Assembly: GCA_021732975.1 (NCBI GenBank)
Contig: JAKFWC010000006.1
Span: 1 to 64,000 of the forward strand
Length of the DNA stretch: 64,000 nucleotides
Origin: Planctomycetaceae bacterium
GTDB lineage: Bacteria > Planctomycetota > Planctomycetia > Planctomycetales > Planctomycetaceae
Reading direction: 5' to 3'
A program made the translations under genes and the position numbers. Positions 27,423 through 37,446 of this stretch are shown here, piece by piece. The notes under the pieces are model-generated. The model did no database searches, was not told where the DNA came from, and saw nothing but the letters and a program-made list of their open reading frames with translations. Within the stretch, counting starts at the first letter, position 1; the number at the start of each line of letters is the position of its first letter.

Positions 27423-27449
27423 GGACACTGGCGGCTTGCCCACCAGTGG
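27423..27449. repeat. Short degenerate copy of palindrome family J
   Basis: GACACTGGCGG and CCACCAGTGG form a short inverted repeat resembling the larger element at 43274-43355. It lies in the gap between yebC and mnmG. Confidence 0.45.
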
Positions 27450-27521
27450 AGACGCTCGGCCACTTCCAACGCATGGGCAGACATGCTGCCCGTGGCACCC
27501 CCGTATCGTCGGATGATCCGC

Positions 27522-28271
27522 TCACCCGGCGGCGAGTTCGGCCATCAGAGCTTCGGACATGCTGAAGTTGGCGGTGACGCTTTGCACGTCGTCGTGATCT
27601 TCCAGGGCATCAAGTAGTTTCAGCATTGTGCGGGCGGAGTCACCATCAAGTTCCACGGTGTTGGCAGGGACTCGCCGGAATTCGGCAGACTCCGTCGCAA
27701 TCTTGGCGGCTTCGAGAGCGGCCGTCACGGCCTGATACGCCTCCGGCGGGCAATGGACCTCGAAGAAATCACCTTCGGGAATGACATCGGTGGCACCGGC
27801 TTCGAGGACGACTTCAAACAGCTTGTCCTCATTGATCGACTTTTTCGCGATCTGGAAAATGCCGCGGCGCTCGAACATCCATGCGACACAACCCGTGCTG
27901 CCGAGGTTACCGCCTTGATGTTCAAAAAGACGACGGACTTCACCGGCGGTGCGGTTACGGTTGTCGGTGAGGATTTCACAGAGAACGGCGACGCCACCCG
28001 GGCCGTAGCCTTCGTAGAGAACTTCGTCGTACGACTCGCCGCCGAGTTCGCCGGTCCCTTTTTTGATGGCCTTTTCGATGGTGTCGGCGGGCATGCTCGA
28101 TTTTTTGGCGCGATCGATGGCATACCGTAGCGCCAAGTTTGCAGCAGGGTCACCGCCGCGTTTGGCGGCGACGATAATGAGCCGCGCGAGCTTGCCGAAA
28201 AGCTTCCCGCGTTTCTTATCAATCACGCCCTTCTTGGCGGAAATATTGGCCCAATGGGAATGTCCAGCCAT
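27522..28271 (-). CDS. yebC: YebC/PmpR family protein
   Basis: The 249-residue protein has the hallmark start MAGHSHWANISAKKGVIDKK, then NLALRYAIDRAKKSSMPADT, YEGYGPGGVAVLCEILTDNR and LGSTGCVAWMFERRG. Length is normal. The family was described as transcriptional regulators and more recently tied to relief of ribosome stalling. It lies between the TPR gene and mnmG, all on one strand. Confidence 0.95.
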   Translation of the reverse strand: MAGHSHWANISAKKGVIDKKRGKLFGKLARLIIVAAKRGGDPAANLALRYAIDRAKKSSMPADTIEKAIKKGTGELGGESYDEVLYEGYGPGGVAVLCEILTDNRNRTAGEVRRLFEHQGGNLGSTGCVAWMFERRGIFQIAKKSINEDKLFEVVLEAGATDVIPEGDFFEVHCPPEAYQAVTAALEAAKIATESAEFRRVPANTVELDGDSARTMLKLLDALEDHDDVQSVTANFSMSEALMAELAAG

Positions 28272-28310
28272 AACCTGCGCTCAACACCAATTCACTGTTG
28301 GAAAATCATG

Positions 28311-28384
28311 TTTTGTGCCACGGTCGTGTGATCGTATAGCACGTACCGATCAAACGCACGGCTCACAGAGCCGTGGCACACGAA
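28311..28384. repeat. Compound palindrome, family F copy 2
   Basis: TTTTGTGCCACGG on the left faces CCGTGGCACACGAAA on the right. An inner hairpin ACGGCTC-ACA-GAGCCGT lies within the right half. It shares TGTGCCACGG with 19601-19620 and fills the gap after the TPR gene stop. Confidence 0.75.
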
Positions 28385-28403
28385 ACCGGAGTGGACGATC
28401 TGA

Positions 28404-30638
28404 TTACGGATTGTCGGGTTTTGCCGGCTTGGGATTTGCGGCGACGCCGGCGTGGTCCTTGAGCTTCTGCTTGATCTTTTCGATCAGTTTCGTATCCGGG
28501 TGCTTCTCTTTCTCCGCATCCGCGAGGGCCTTTTTCCAGCAGTCAACCGCTTCGGGCGTGCGTGCAACGGCGTGATAGCAGTCACCAAGGTGATCCCAGA
28601 TCGTGCCGTCGCCCCCGGTTCGTTTCTTGGTTGCTTTCTCTAAAGGCTCGATCGCTTCCTTGAACTTGCCCTGTTTGAAAAGCACCCAGCCGAGGCTGTC
28701 GAGATAGGCGGCGTTTTCCGGTTCCGAAGTGACCGCTTTGCGAATCATCGATTCGGCTTTCGGCAGGTCTTTGCCCTGGTCGGCATACAGGTAACCCAGG
28801 TCGTTGTTGACCGCAGGATCGTCCGGCTGCTCGGCGAGAACCTGCTCAAGGATTTCTTCGCCCTTGCGAATCTCACCCTTCAAGACGTGAATGTTGGACA
28901 GGCTGAACTGACACCGTCGGACAAGATCAATTTGATCGGCATGATCCTGCATAATCTGCTTCAGACGCGGGGCCGCTTCATCGAACTGATGGCTGTGGTA
29001 GTAAATCCACGCTTCCTGAAATTGGAAGAATGGCAAGTTCGCGAACTGCTTGCGGGCTTCCGCGACGGTTTCGAGGGCGGCCTTCGTGTTCCCGGCCATT
29101 TCGTGCGACTGAATGCCACCCAGAAAAAAACGGGCCTTCAGTTCGGGGGGCAGGCGAAGCTTGAGGGCTTCGTCGTACGCCGCGGCCGCTTCCGAGTAGC
29201 GCTCTTTCTCCATCAGCAGATCACAGAGTTCCTTGTACGCCAGCGGCGCACGCTCTTTTTCCTTATTGATGGCGAGTTGATAGAACTCGACGGCTTGATC
29301 AATGCGGTCCAGTTCCGATGCCAGCTTGGCGAGCAGATAGCCTTCCTCGAACGTTAATGTTGGAGGCGTTGCTGCGGCTTGCGTTCGACCGGCAGCGATG
29401 AGGGCATCGAACAGGGCCGCATCGGCGACGACGGCTTTCAGTTCGACATCGAGTTGTTCCATCGCTTCGGGACCGATTTTTTCCAATCCGCGACCGAGCA
29501 CATCGAGCAATTCGTCAGCTCGCTTCATGCGTCGCAGCACGCCCGCCAGGCCGAGGTAACCCACGGCGTCGCCGCTGCGCTTCAGTGCGGCTTCGTAAAT
29601 GGTCTTGGCCCGTTCCAGTTCGCCCGCCGACATCAGCGTTTCGGCAAAGAAGAACTGCAACTGGTTGTTCTTGGAGTCTTTTTCGACCAGCCCTTCCAAC
29701 CGACCGATCAGCTCATCGGAGCGATTCAGCTTGGCGAGAATGTCGGCCAACAGTTGGTAGGCATCGCGGCCTTTGGATTGCCGCTGTTCGTCGAAATACT
29801 TCTGCAGTTCTTCCAATGCCGGTTCGGGCTTGTTGGACAGGAGCTGGATCTTGGCCCGGTTGTAGGTGAGGTTCCCCGCGGCATTCCGGCTCGATTTCGC
29901 CGCCAGTTCAAAGGCTTCGGAAGCCAATTCGAGGCGGCCGCCGTCGAGGAACACCTGGCCGATGCGCTCGTAGTTGGTGCGTGGATCGGCCAGCATCGCG
30001 CCGCGCGTGCGGAATTCCATGCCGAACTTTTCGGGGTCTTTGACGGCCTGAAAAATGATAGCGTAGGCATCGGCAGCCTTGTCGGTCTGCTTCGTGGCGT
30101 AGTAGAGGACGCCCAGTTCGACATTGAGCATGACGAACGTCGGCGAGTCGTGTTTGAGCCGCGGTGATTTGACGGCTTGTTCGAGATACTTCAGTCCGAG
30201 GGCGAAATCGCGCTGACGGGAAAACTCGACGCCGATGCGCATGAGGAGTTCGTAATCGTTCGGATCGAGTTCGATAGCCTTAAGGGCGAGTCGAACGGCG
30301 TCTTCCGATTGATCGAGTTGCATTGCCAGTGGGACAAGGGCGCGGTAGACCTCGACGGCGGTGGGATCGAGTTCCACCGCTTTGCGATATTGCTCGAGCG
30401 CGCGACGGAGTTCGTTGCGGGTTTCAAGCAGTCGCCCCGTGGCATAGTGCGCGGCGGCCTCGATTTTTTTTTGCTGATCGGGCGTCCGCGGCTTGCTGGG
30501 GACGAGCGGCAAGACAGCGTCGTCGGCTTCCTGCTGGCGGAAATCGGGAGCGGCGAGCGCGGCATTGTCGAAGAGACAATTTGCCAGGAGCAGTGCCACG
30601 GAGATCCGAAGCGTTAAGTTCGGGATAACGCGGTTCAT
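28404..30638 (-). CDS. Exported tetratricopeptide repeat protein
   Basis: The 744-residue protein has a signal peptide (MNRVIPNLTLRISVALLLAN, cleavage near ALA-AP). About a dozen TPR-like units run to the C-terminus, for example LRRALEQYRKAVELDPTAVE near 78-97 and VNNDLGYLYADQGKDLPKAE near 605. TPR arrays bind other proteins; the partner is unknown. The N-terminal part looks like outer-membrane-associated TPR scaffolds, and the C-terminal tail is Lys/Pro-rich. Confidence 0.75.
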   Translation of the reverse strand: MNRVIPNLTLRISVALLLANCLFDNAALAAPDFRQQEADDAVLPLVPSKPRTPDQQKKIEAAAHYATGRLLETRNELRRALEQYRKAVELDPTAVEVYRALVPLAMQLDQSEDAVRLALKAIELDPNDYELLMRIGVEFSRQRDFALGLKYLEQAVKSPRLKHDSPTFVMLNVELGVLYYATKQTDKAADAYAIIFQAVKDPEKFGMEFRTRGAMLADPRTNYERIGQVFLDGGRLELASEAFELAAKSSRNAAGNLTYNRAKIQLLSNKPEPALEELQKYFDEQRQSKGRDAYQLLADILAKLNRSDELIGRLEGLVEKDSKNNQLQFFFAETLMSAGELERAKTIYEAALKRSGDAVGYLGLAGVLRRMKRADELLDVLGRGLEKIGPEAMEQLDVELKAVVADAALFDALIAAGRTQAAATPPTLTFEEGYLLAKLASELDRIDQAVEFYQLAINKEKERAPLAYKELCDLLMEKERYSEAAAAYDEALKLRLPPELKARFFLGGIQSHEMAGNTKAALETVAEARKQFANLPFFQFQEAWIYYHSHQFDEAAPRLKQIMQDHADQIDLVRRCQFSLSNIHVLKGEIRKGEEILEQVLAEQPDDPAVNNDLGYLYADQGKDLPKAESMIRKAVTSEPENAAYLDSLGWVLFKQGKFKEAIEPLEKATKKRTGGDGTIWDHLGDCYHAVARTPEAVDCWKKALADAEKEKHPDTKLIEKIKQKLKDHAGVAANPKPAKPDNP

Positions 30639-30807
30639 GCTGCTCTTCCTTCCTGGAAGGGGCCGGGTTGTCGCGAGGGTGCGTTGGCCACCTTCAATTT
30701 AGGCCGTTGTGAGAACGGCGTCCATCACTAACCGGAGTCCGTCGATTCGTTTTGCGTTCGTTGTTCTGCAGTGCGTCCTTTTCGAAAGGACCACACGATG
30801 TTCCATG

Positions 30808-31755
30808 TCAGGATTTCTTGGCCGGTTTCTTGGCAGCAGTTTTAGCAGGGGCAGCCTTGGCGGAAGTCGATTTTGCCGGTGGAGTCTTGGCTGGGGCCGC
30901 CTTACCGTTGGCGGTAGGTTTGGCCGGTGCAGCTTTGGCCACGGGTTTATCGGCTGGCTTCTTGGGAGCGGTCTTCGCTGCGGCTTTGACCGCGGGAACT
31001 TCGACCGGTGATGCCACTTTCGGCTTCGCTTTTACGGTCGCCGGTCCCGATTTGAACAGTTCGGTCAGGCGGTCAATGGACGTGGCGGAATCGTGACCAT
31101 CTTCCGGGGCGGGGTAGATTGCGGGATCGAAAGCCACCTTCAATTTGCGGTCCGCCGCCAGGCAACGAATCGAAAACAGGAACGGCAACGCTTCCGCTTT
31201 GCGAACCACGGCCTTCAGCGATTCACCGATATCTTCCGTTGATTGATCGGCCGTCGCGAGTCCGAGCCACACGAGCAACCGGGCGGATGCATCGTCGATC
31301 GGCAGGATGTGGGCGCCAATCGCCTGTTGTAAGGTGAAGGTCCGGATAAACGGCGAGAGGTGGCGGATTTTTCCGAGCTGCTTCGCCGCTAGTTCCAGCG
31401 TTTTTTTCTTGAGCGACTCGAGCTCGAAATTGAACGATTTTTCAAAGACGTATTGCAAGACACTACGGGCTCGAAAGCCGCGCCAGTCGCGATCGTCCAG
31501 ACCTTCGAACACCGGCTCGAGTTCGGAGATGGAACTCACACGGGCTTCGTTCAGATCGGGGAAGAACTCGAACAGTCGCGCGTACGCCCGGTCGGCTTCC
31601 TCGACGGAAGCGTTCTCCAGGCAAACAGCGTACAACATCGTCTCCATCACGGGACGATCGAGTTTGGACACCGCGATCTTGTAATGTTTTTTCAGCAGGG
31701 GCAGCAGTTTTTTCAGTACCGATTGCCGATCCGCGGTTTTCGCGCGCGCAGCCAT
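30808..31755 (-). CDS. HhH-GPD (endonuclease III-like) protein with histone H1-like tail
   Basis: Residues 30-170 resemble the endonuclease III/MutY fold: a helix set with YAVCLENASVEEADRAYARL, RGFRARSVLQYVF, then GAHILPIDDASARLLVWLGL. The last segment corresponds to the VDTHVxRVxxRLGL segment of endonuclease III. The catalytic GVGRKTA hairpin lysine is not visible and no iron-sulfur cysteines follow, so glycosylase activity is doubtful. Residues 237-315 are a repetitive Lys/Ala/Pro tail like histone H1. It follows rbfA by 36 bases, placing it in the nusA-infB operon. DNA or RNA binding is inferred. Confidence 0.6.
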   Translation of the reverse strand: MAARAKTADRQSVLKKLLPLLKKHYKIAVSKLDRPVMETMLYAVCLENASVEEADRAYARLFEFFPDLNEARVSSISELEPVFEGLDDRDWRGFRARSVLQYVFEKSFNFELESLKKKTLELAAKQLGKIRHLSPFIRTFTLQQAIGAHILPIDDASARLLVWLGLATADQSTEDIGESLKAVVRKAEALPFLFSIRCLAADRKLKVAFDPAIYPAPEDGHDSATSIDRLTELFKSGPATVKAKPKVASPVEVPAVKAAAKTAPKKPADKPVAKAAPAKPTANGKAAPAKTPPAKSTSAKAAPAKTAAKKPAKKS

Positions 31756-31791
31756 AATCTCTCGCCAGCGTGAGCCACTTGTTGCGGCACG

Positions 31792-32280
31792 TCAGGGCCC
31801 GTCCTGAGCACCCAATTTGTCATCCACCGTCGACGCGTCATTCTCCGCATCGAGGGCGTCGTTCATTTCATCATCGTGATCGTCGTCCGCTTCCGCTTCG
31901 TCTTCCAATGCTTCACCCGATTCGCTTGAGGGAACCGGAGCAACATCCAGTTCCTTCAACAATCGCGAGGTCACGGCACTGAATTGGACCCCCGGATCGA
32001 GTACGAACTTCAAGACCGGAGTGTATCGCGTCTGTAACCGATCGGCGAGTTTGGACTGGATAAAGCCGCGGGCCGATTCCAGTCCGTGCATGCACAGCGA
32101 TTGTTTCTTGGGATCCCCCATCACCGACACGTAGACCTTGGCCGTCTTCATGTCGGCGGCCGCTTCGGCGCGGATCACCGTCACGTTCTTGACGCGCGGA
32201 TCCTTCAACTCGAACAAGATCGTCGTACTGACGGTCTCGCGAATTGCTTCCGAAGCTTTGGCCATCCGCCGGGTCGTCAT
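31792..32280 (-). CDS. rbfA: Ribosome-binding factor A
   Basis: The start at 32280 (MTTRRMAKASEAIRETV) is used rather than a GTG three codons upstream. The KH-like RbfA fold shows TILFELKDPRVKNVTVI, KTAKVYVSVMGD and RYTPVLKFVLDPGVQFS. RbfA binds the 30S subunit and helps 16S rRNA maturation. An acidic C-terminal extension of about 45 residues (DEAEADDDHDDEMNDALD) is longer than usual. It is 69 bases downstream of infB, the standard neighbour. Confidence 0.93.
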   Translation of the reverse strand: MTTRRMAKASEAIRETVSTTILFELKDPRVKNVTVIRAEAAADMKTAKVYVSVMGDPKKQSLCMHGLESARGFIQSKLADRLQTRYTPVLKFVLDPGVQFSAVTSRLLKELDVAPVPSSESGEALEDEAEADDDHDDEMNDALDAENDASTVDDKLGAQDGP

Positions 32281-32349
32281 GCCGAACACTCGCTCTTACA
32301 TGCGTTCTACTGCCCGTTCTGCAGCAGAACGACGCTTCTCCCCTGCCAA

Positions 32350-35199
32350 TCAATCGAACGTCCGGGCGATCTCTTCCACTTTGAAGGCTTCAAGCAAGTC
32401 CCCTTCGCGGATGTCGTTGTATCCGTCGAGCCGGATCCCGCACTCCATCCCTTCGCGAACTTCCTTCACGTCGTCTTTTTCCCGACGCAGCGAACCCAGG
32501 CTGTAGTCGTTCATCACTTTCTGCTCGCGGATCAGATGCACGCGGCTGGACCGCTCGATGGTCCCGTTCAGAATCCGACAACCAGCGATGGTCGACTTGC
32601 CGATATTGAACACCCGCAGCACGATCGCCCGACCGGTGGTGACCTGCTTTTTCTCCGGCCGCAACATCCCTTCGAGGGTCGTGCGAATATCGTCGATCAC
32701 TTCGTAGATGATGTTGTACCGGCGGATATCGACATCTTCGTTTGAAGCCAGCAGCGCGGACCGATCATCCGCAATCACATGGAACGCGACGATCACGGCT
32801 TCCGACGCGGAGGCCAGATAGACATCGCTTTCGTTTACCCCGCCGACTCCCTGATGGAGAATCCTCACCCGCACTTCGGGATGTTCAAACTTCTTCAGTT
32901 CGTAGACCAAGGCTTCCAGCGAACCTGGCGAATCGGCCTTGAGAATCAGATTCAGATCCTGCACTTCGCCATCGCGAGCGGCATTGAGAATGTCCTCCAG
33001 CGTCCGCTTCGACGAGGTGCTGGCCAGATACTTTTGCCGACCAGTCTGACGCCGCTGTTCCGCAATTTCCCGGACGAGGTCAATGTCATCCACGGCCAGA
33101 AAACGATCGCCCGAACGAGGGATGATGTCGAGTCCAGAGACTTTGACGGGGGTTGATGGGCCGGCTTCCATGATCTCTTCGTCACGATCGTTGTACATCG
33201 CGCGGATGCGACCGTAGGCCTCGCCGCAGATGACGACATCGCCGACGGTGAGCGTCCCCTTCTGGTCGATGAGCCAGACGACCGGGCCGCGACCTTCGTC
33301 GCGGAAGGCTTCGAGAACCACACCGCACGCCGGGCGAGCCGGGTTCGCCGTGTATTCATGCAGTTCCGCGGTGAGCAGAATCGTGTCGAGCAACTCGGGG
33401 ATGCCCTGCCCTGTGAGCCCCGAGGTCCGCACGACTTCCACATCGCCACCCCACTCGGACGCGAGCAGATTGTGCTGTGCAAGATCCTGCAGGACACGCT
33501 GCTCGTTGCGATCCGGAAGATCACTCTTGTTGAGGGCGACGATAATCGGCACGCCGGCGGCTTTCGCGTGGGCGATACATTCCACCGTCTGCGGCATCAC
33601 ACCGTCGTTCGCCGCCACCACCAGCACTACGATATCGGTTGTGGTCGCTCCACGGGCCCGCATTTCGCTGAACGCCGCGTGGCCGGGGGTGTCCACGAAT
33701 GTGATCTTGTGATCGTTATGTTTGACCTGATACGCCGCAATGTGCTGCGTGATCCCACCGTGTTCCGAGGCGGCGACATTCGCCGAGCGAATCTTGTCGA
33801 CGAGCGTCGTTTTGCCGTGGTCGACGTGACCGAGGATCGTGACCATCGGCGGACGGAGCACCAGCGTTTCCGGCGGATCGGCTTCTTCGAAGATGTCGTT
33901 GAGTTCGTCTTCGAGATCCTTCTCCTTGATGATGTGCAGCTCGATGCCGCATTCCATCGCCAATTCGAGGGCTTCGTCTTCGGATAAGGCCGAGTTAATC
34001 GTGACCATCTGGCCTTCCGACCAGAGCGCCTGCATCAAGATCTTGGACGGACGACCAAGGGCTTCGGACAAAGACCGCACGGTGATCGGCAGTTCGATCT
34101 CCGCCGAGGTCTTCGCCACAATCTGCGGCTTGGCAGCTTTGCGCTTCCGGTTGGGGAACCGAGGCCCGCCGCCGGCACCCTCTTCTTCGGAAGGGATGAC
34201 TTTCCGTTTGTCGCGTCGCTGAGCGCGACTTTCTTCCAGGCCCGAACCGACCGTGCGATCACCGGGACGCTTGATGCCGTCCTTACGATCATCGATGGGT
34301 TCGTCGTCGCCCGGCTTACGAGTCTTCTTTTCGGTGTTTTTGCGCAGGTGGTCCGCGAGCGGGCTGCTGCTCTTGAGCGCATCGGCGGGCGTCAACCGGA
34401 TGTCGGGCTTCTGGGCTTTCTGCTCGTCCGGCTTTGCCTGTTTACTGACGGGGGCCTTGAATTCGGAAATGGCGGCGATGCGCGGAACGTCGGCGACTTT
34501 TGGCTTCTGGCCGGGCTTCTTTTCGAGTTGTCGGGAGCCTGACGTATCGGCGGTCCCGCGGGCCGTCATCGACTGCTGCATCACCCGCATCTGCCGGCCG
34601 GCACCAGTCGCCGAAACATAGTCACCCCGCGTGAGCGGAGCTGGACCCTTCGGCGTGGCTTCCACCACTGGGGCAGCCAACGGCGGCTCTTCGATATCGG
34701 GCGCGTCCGGTGTTTCCACTTCGGAAGCCGATGGTGCCACCTCGGGAGCTTGCCTGGCTTCAATGTCCGGTATCGGCGCTTCTACGGCCGTCGTTGCCTG
34801 CTTGGCGACGATGGTTGGAGCCACGGATTCGGGAGCCTCGGGTGAGGCGGGCGGCTCGGCGATAATCGTCGGAGTAACCGGTTCCGCGGTGCGGGCACGG
34901 GCCGTCGTTGTTTGCGAGCGAGCCACCATCGTGCCGCTGCCGATGGTTCGAATCGACCGGGGCTTGGTGGTCACTTCCACTGCGGGTTCGCGAGGAACAG
35001 CGACCGGCTTTTCCGCCACGGGAGCGGCCGGAGCACCACCCTTCTGCGCGGCCATATAAGCCAGCAGTTTGTCTCGCTCTTCGGGCGAGATACTGGCAAG
35101 GACGTTCTTGACCGCGATCCCTGCTTTCATGCAGTGATCGATCAAGACCTTGCTGTCGAGATTGAGCTCTTTGGCAAGAGCGAAAATGCGAATCTTCAA
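32350..35199 (-). CDS. infB: Translation initiation factor IF-2
   Basis: The 949-residue protein has the IF2_N module ([20 protein letters not shown]), a long proline/alanine/valine and lysine-rich linker (about 60-370) and a second IF2_N-like module near 385-435. The GTPase domain follows with [10 protein letters not shown] near 456, [16 protein letters not shown] and [10 protein letters not shown]. The C-terminal domains II-IV include [15 protein letters not shown] and the end segment [14 protein letters not shown]. It delivers initiator tRNA to the 30S subunit. It is the middle gene of nusA-infB-rbfA. Confidence 0.96.
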   Translation of the reverse strand: MKIRIFALAKELNLDSKVLIDHCMKAGIAVKNVLASISPEERDKLLAYMAAQKGGAPAAPVAEKPVAVPREPAVEVTTKPRSIRTIGSGTMVARSQTTTARARTAEPVTPTIIAEPPASPEAPESVAPTIVAKQATTAVEAPIPDIEARQAPEVAPSASEVETPDAPDIEEPPLAAPVVEATPKGPAPLTRGDYVSATGAGRQMRVMQQSMTARGTADTSGSRQLEKKPGQKPKVADVPRIAAISEFKAPVSKQAKPDEQKAQKPDIRLTPADALKSSSPLADHLRKNTEKKTRKPGDDEPIDDRKDGIKRPGDRTVGSGLEESRAQRRDKRKVIPSEEEGAGGGPRFPNRKRKAAKPQIVAKTSAEIELPITVRSLSEALGRPSKILMQALWSEGQMVTINSALSEDEALELAMECGIELHIIKEKDLEDELNDIFEEADPPETLVLRPPMVTILGHVDHGKTTLVDKIRSANVAASEHGGITQHIAAYQVKHNDHKITFVDTPGHAAFSEMRARGATTTDIVVLVVAANDGVMPQTVECIAHAKAAGVPIIVALNKSDLPDRNEQRVLQDLAQHNLLASEWGGDVEVVRTSGLTGQGIPELLDTILLTAELHEYTANPARPACGVVLEAFRDEGRGPVVWLIDQKGTLTVGDVVICGEAYGRIRAMYNDRDEEIMEAGPSTPVKVSGLDIIPRSGDRFLAVDDIDLVREIAEQRRQTGRQKYLASTSSKRTLEDILNAARDGEVQDLNLILKADSPGSLEALVYELKKFEHPEVRVRILHQGVGGVNESDVYLASASEAVIVAFHVIADDRSALLASNEDVDIRRYNIIYEVIDDIRTTLEGMLRPEKKQVTTGRAIVLRVFNIGKSTIAGCRILNGTIERSSRVHLIREQKVMNDYSLGSLRREKDDVKEVREGMECGIRLDGYNDIREGDLLEAFKVEEIARTFD

Positions 35200-35536
35200 A
35201 CGCGAATCCTCGGTGCCGGAAAACGGTCAGGGCCTTGTCGAACGGAATTACTCAACCACGCACGGCGACGGCAAAAACCCTCGCCAGAGGCAACCTGGAC
35301 AGATGGGACATCACATTCTGTGGGAGTCACAACTCCGTTGACAAACCATCGACTGACCCTCTCCGTCGCACCGGCCGACGGACACACGGCTGTTCGTTTC
35401 GATTGCAGTTTTGTTTTTAGTGATTCTCAATCTCAAAATCGGCAATTGCCGATGACCACGTTTTCAACCTTCAACACAAACCCACTTGTCGTTCCATCGT
35501 TCTGTTCTGATTGGCACGACATGCTGCTGCTGGAGA
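35200..35536. other. 337-base gap between nusA and infB with a weak hairpin
   Basis: The only clear structure is ATCGGCAATTGCCGAT at 35438-35453, followed on the minus strand by TTTTGAG. This could be a weak intra-operon attenuator. I see no coding region or promoter of good quality. A gap this long inside nusA-infB is unusual. Confidence 0.4.
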
Positions 35537-36826
35537 CTATACCCCGGCCTCCCCATCAACCGGCCGTGTGGCGGTAACAGGTGGAGCCAAAGCTTCAGCG
35601 GCTTGCACGGCTGCCGAGGCGGCCGCATGCTGTTTTTCCAAGGCCCGCCGCTGACGGTTTTCTTCTTCGAGCCGCTCGCTTTCGTGTTCGGCAAATTCAA
35701 TGATTTCGTTCGTTTGCCCTTCGGTCAACCCCCCCATTTCCGCCAACTGGTCCGGTTCAATCACGGACAAGTCATCGAAACTGAGGAAGCCCTGCGAAAC
35801 CAGACTTTCGGCCAGCTCCGGGGTGATGTTCGGGATTTCCGAGAAGGCTTGCACCGTGCGGTCAAGCTGTTCGTCCAGCTCTTCGCGGGTCATGACCTCA
35901 ATGTCCCAGCCGACGAGCTTGGAACCGAGCCGCACATTCTGGCCGCGCTTCCCGATCGCCAGCGACAATTGGTCTTCCCGCACGAGCACAATGACGCGGC
36001 CGAGCATGGGGCAGAGAATCACGTCTTCGACTTCGGCCGGCTGCAAGGCGTTCGGGACGAGCACCTGTAGCGAATCGTTCCAGCGAACGATGTCGATCCG
36101 TTCATCGCCGCCGAGTTCACCAGTGATATTCTTGATGCGGGCACCACGCACACCGACACACGCTCCCACTGCATCAATGTTACTGTCGATGCACGAGACC
36201 GCGACCTTGGTGCGATAACCGGCTTCCCGCGCCAGCGAGCGGACTTCAATGATTCGTTCGGAAACTTCAGGGATTTCCAGTTCAAACAAGCGGCGGACAA
36301 AGTCGGGATGGGTCCGCGACAGAATGATCTTCACCCGGCTGCCGGCCTTGCGGACTTCCAACACCACGGCCCGAACGCGTTCGTTGACGCGGAACCCTTC
36401 TCCGGCGATCTGTTCGCCCCGGGGCAACAGGGCTTCGACTTTGCCGAGGTTGACCAGTGCGGTCCCCCCTTCCAGTCGCGTGACCACACCGGTGACAATC
36501 TGGCCGCGAAGATCGGAGAATTCATCAAAGACGGTATCGCGTTCAGCTTCGCGAATCTTTTGGATCATGACCTGCTTGGCGGTCTGAGCCGAGATTCGTC
36601 CGAGCAGGTCGCCCAGTTCATCCGAGTCGACATCCTTCCCACCGTTGCGAACCGTGGGGTTACCGTTATTGCGGTCGATGTGGACTTCGATATCGGCTTC
36701 TTCGCCGAAGTGTTTGCGCGCAGCGGAAAGGATCGCCTGTTCGATGCCCTCGAAGACGATTTCCTTATCGATGCTCTTATCGCGGTGGATGGCGTCGACC
36801 GTGCGAAGGATCTCGTTGCCATTCAT
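35537..36826 (-). CDS. nusA: Transcription termination/antitermination factor NusA
   Basis: The 429-residue protein begins [20 protein letters not shown] with the RNA-polymerase-binding N-terminal domain. It continues with an S1 domain ([20 protein letters not shown], about 108-175) and two KH domains ([12 protein letters not shown] and [16 protein letters not shown]). A C-terminal helical segment has [10 protein letters not shown]. It controls pausing and termination. GGGAGA lies just before the ATG. Upstream is the structured region described separately; rimP, its usual neighbour, is absent. Confidence 0.95.
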   Translation of the reverse strand: MNGNEILRTVDAIHRDKSIDKEIVFEGIEQAILSAARKHFGEEADIEVHIDRNNGNPTVRNGGKDVDSDELGDLLGRISAQTAKQVMIQKIREAERDTVFDEFSDLRGQIVTGVVTRLEGGTALVNLGKVEALLPRGEQIAGEGFRVNERVRAVVLEVRKAGSRVKIILSRTHPDFVRRLFELEIPEVSERIIEVRSLAREAGYRTKVAVSCIDSNIDAVGACVGVRGARIKNITGELGGDERIDIVRWNDSLQVLVPNALQPAEVEDVILCPMLGRVIVLVREDQLSLAIGKRGQNVRLGSKLVGWDIEVMTREELDEQLDRTVQAFSEIPNITPELAESLVSQGFLSFDDLSVIEPDQLAEMGGLTEGQTNEIIEFAEHESERLEEENRQRRALEKQHAAASAAVQAAEALAPPVTATRPVDGEAGV

Positions 36827-36933
36827 GTCCGCGTCTCCCGAATTCGTTTCAGTCGTCGAGGTGGGATCCGTTGAGGCCCAGACGGGTCAACAGGTCCGAT
36901 TTCCACGACTGAGTTGTTCAGCTTATTAAACAA

Positions 36934-36960
36934 AAAAAGTGGGCTTGAGTCCCACTTTTT
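36934..36960 (-). terminator. Intrinsic terminator upstream of nusA
   Basis: On the minus strand AAAAAGTGGG and CCCACTTTTT (10 bp) close the loop ACTCAAG and run into seven T residues. It is symmetric and could work on both strands. No gene ends here, so it must terminate a non-coding transcript or attenuate nusA, which begins 108 bases further on. Confidence 0.85.
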
Positions 36961-37193
36961 CAAAACCTGGCAGTGCGCCAAATTCTGACCGCCCTACGTC
37001 GGAAGCGCACCGCTTCTTGGTTTGGCGCCCAGCAGCGTCCGGAATTCTTCACGGAGTGGCCATTTTCGCCCCTCTCCCCCGTTTGTCCTACCCAGACCCT
37101 CACCGGGAGCCATCCCCTGCCGCGGTTGCGGCTGGCGGATTCTCAACCCGACTTCTTGTAAGTCGACTCAAGAGGACTCCACATCATCCAGCA
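36934..37193 (-). ncRNA. Candidate structured leader/attenuator RNA of nusA, or a small RNA
   Basis: About 260 bases lie between the promoter at 37200-37228 and the terminator at 36934-36960. The minus-strand sequence can form several local hairpins: GACTTACAAGAAGTC, GCCGCAACCGCGGC, GAAGCGGTGCGCTTC nested in a GCGCCAAA/TTTGGCGC stem, and CAGTGC near the start with GCACTG near the end. CTTGAGTC (37172-37165) is complementary to GACTCAAG in the terminator loop (36951-36944). The other 220 bases of the 620-base gap (37229-37446) show nothing else. It does not match RNase P, tmRNA, SRP or 6S RNA as I know them. Confidence 0.5.
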
Positions 37194-37199
37194 CTGTCG

Positions 37200-37228
37200 A
37201 CGATACCCGCGTGCGATCAGACTGTCAA
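37200..37228 (-). promoter_or_regulatory. Near-consensus promoter reading toward nusA
   Basis: On the minus strand TTGACA (37228-37223) is an exact -35, then 17 bases, then TATCGT (37205-37200) as -10. Transcription would start near 37193, about 367 bases before nusA. Confidence 0.6.
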
Positions 37229-37446
37229 GGAGTTTGTGGAATTGATCGCGCTTCCAAGCGCGTGTTGAGCCTGTCGTTAAATCTGTACTGTTAACGCAGC
37301 ACCTCCCCGCTCATTCAGCGGGTATTCTCGGCGTAACCGAATTGACCCCACCCGTAATTCCGGCTTCAATGGCGGTCGAGCATGAACCGGACGGCAGTTC
37401 CCGCCGCTCGTGTAGTCAAGGATGTTGAACCTCAAGGGTTGGACGC

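Noticed and set aside
36939..37268. 109-codon open frame on the plus strand across the nusA leader region
   Set aside because: It starts inside the terminator hairpin, has no ribosome site, and its composition is unlike the real genes. The minus-strand promoter and terminator explain the region better.
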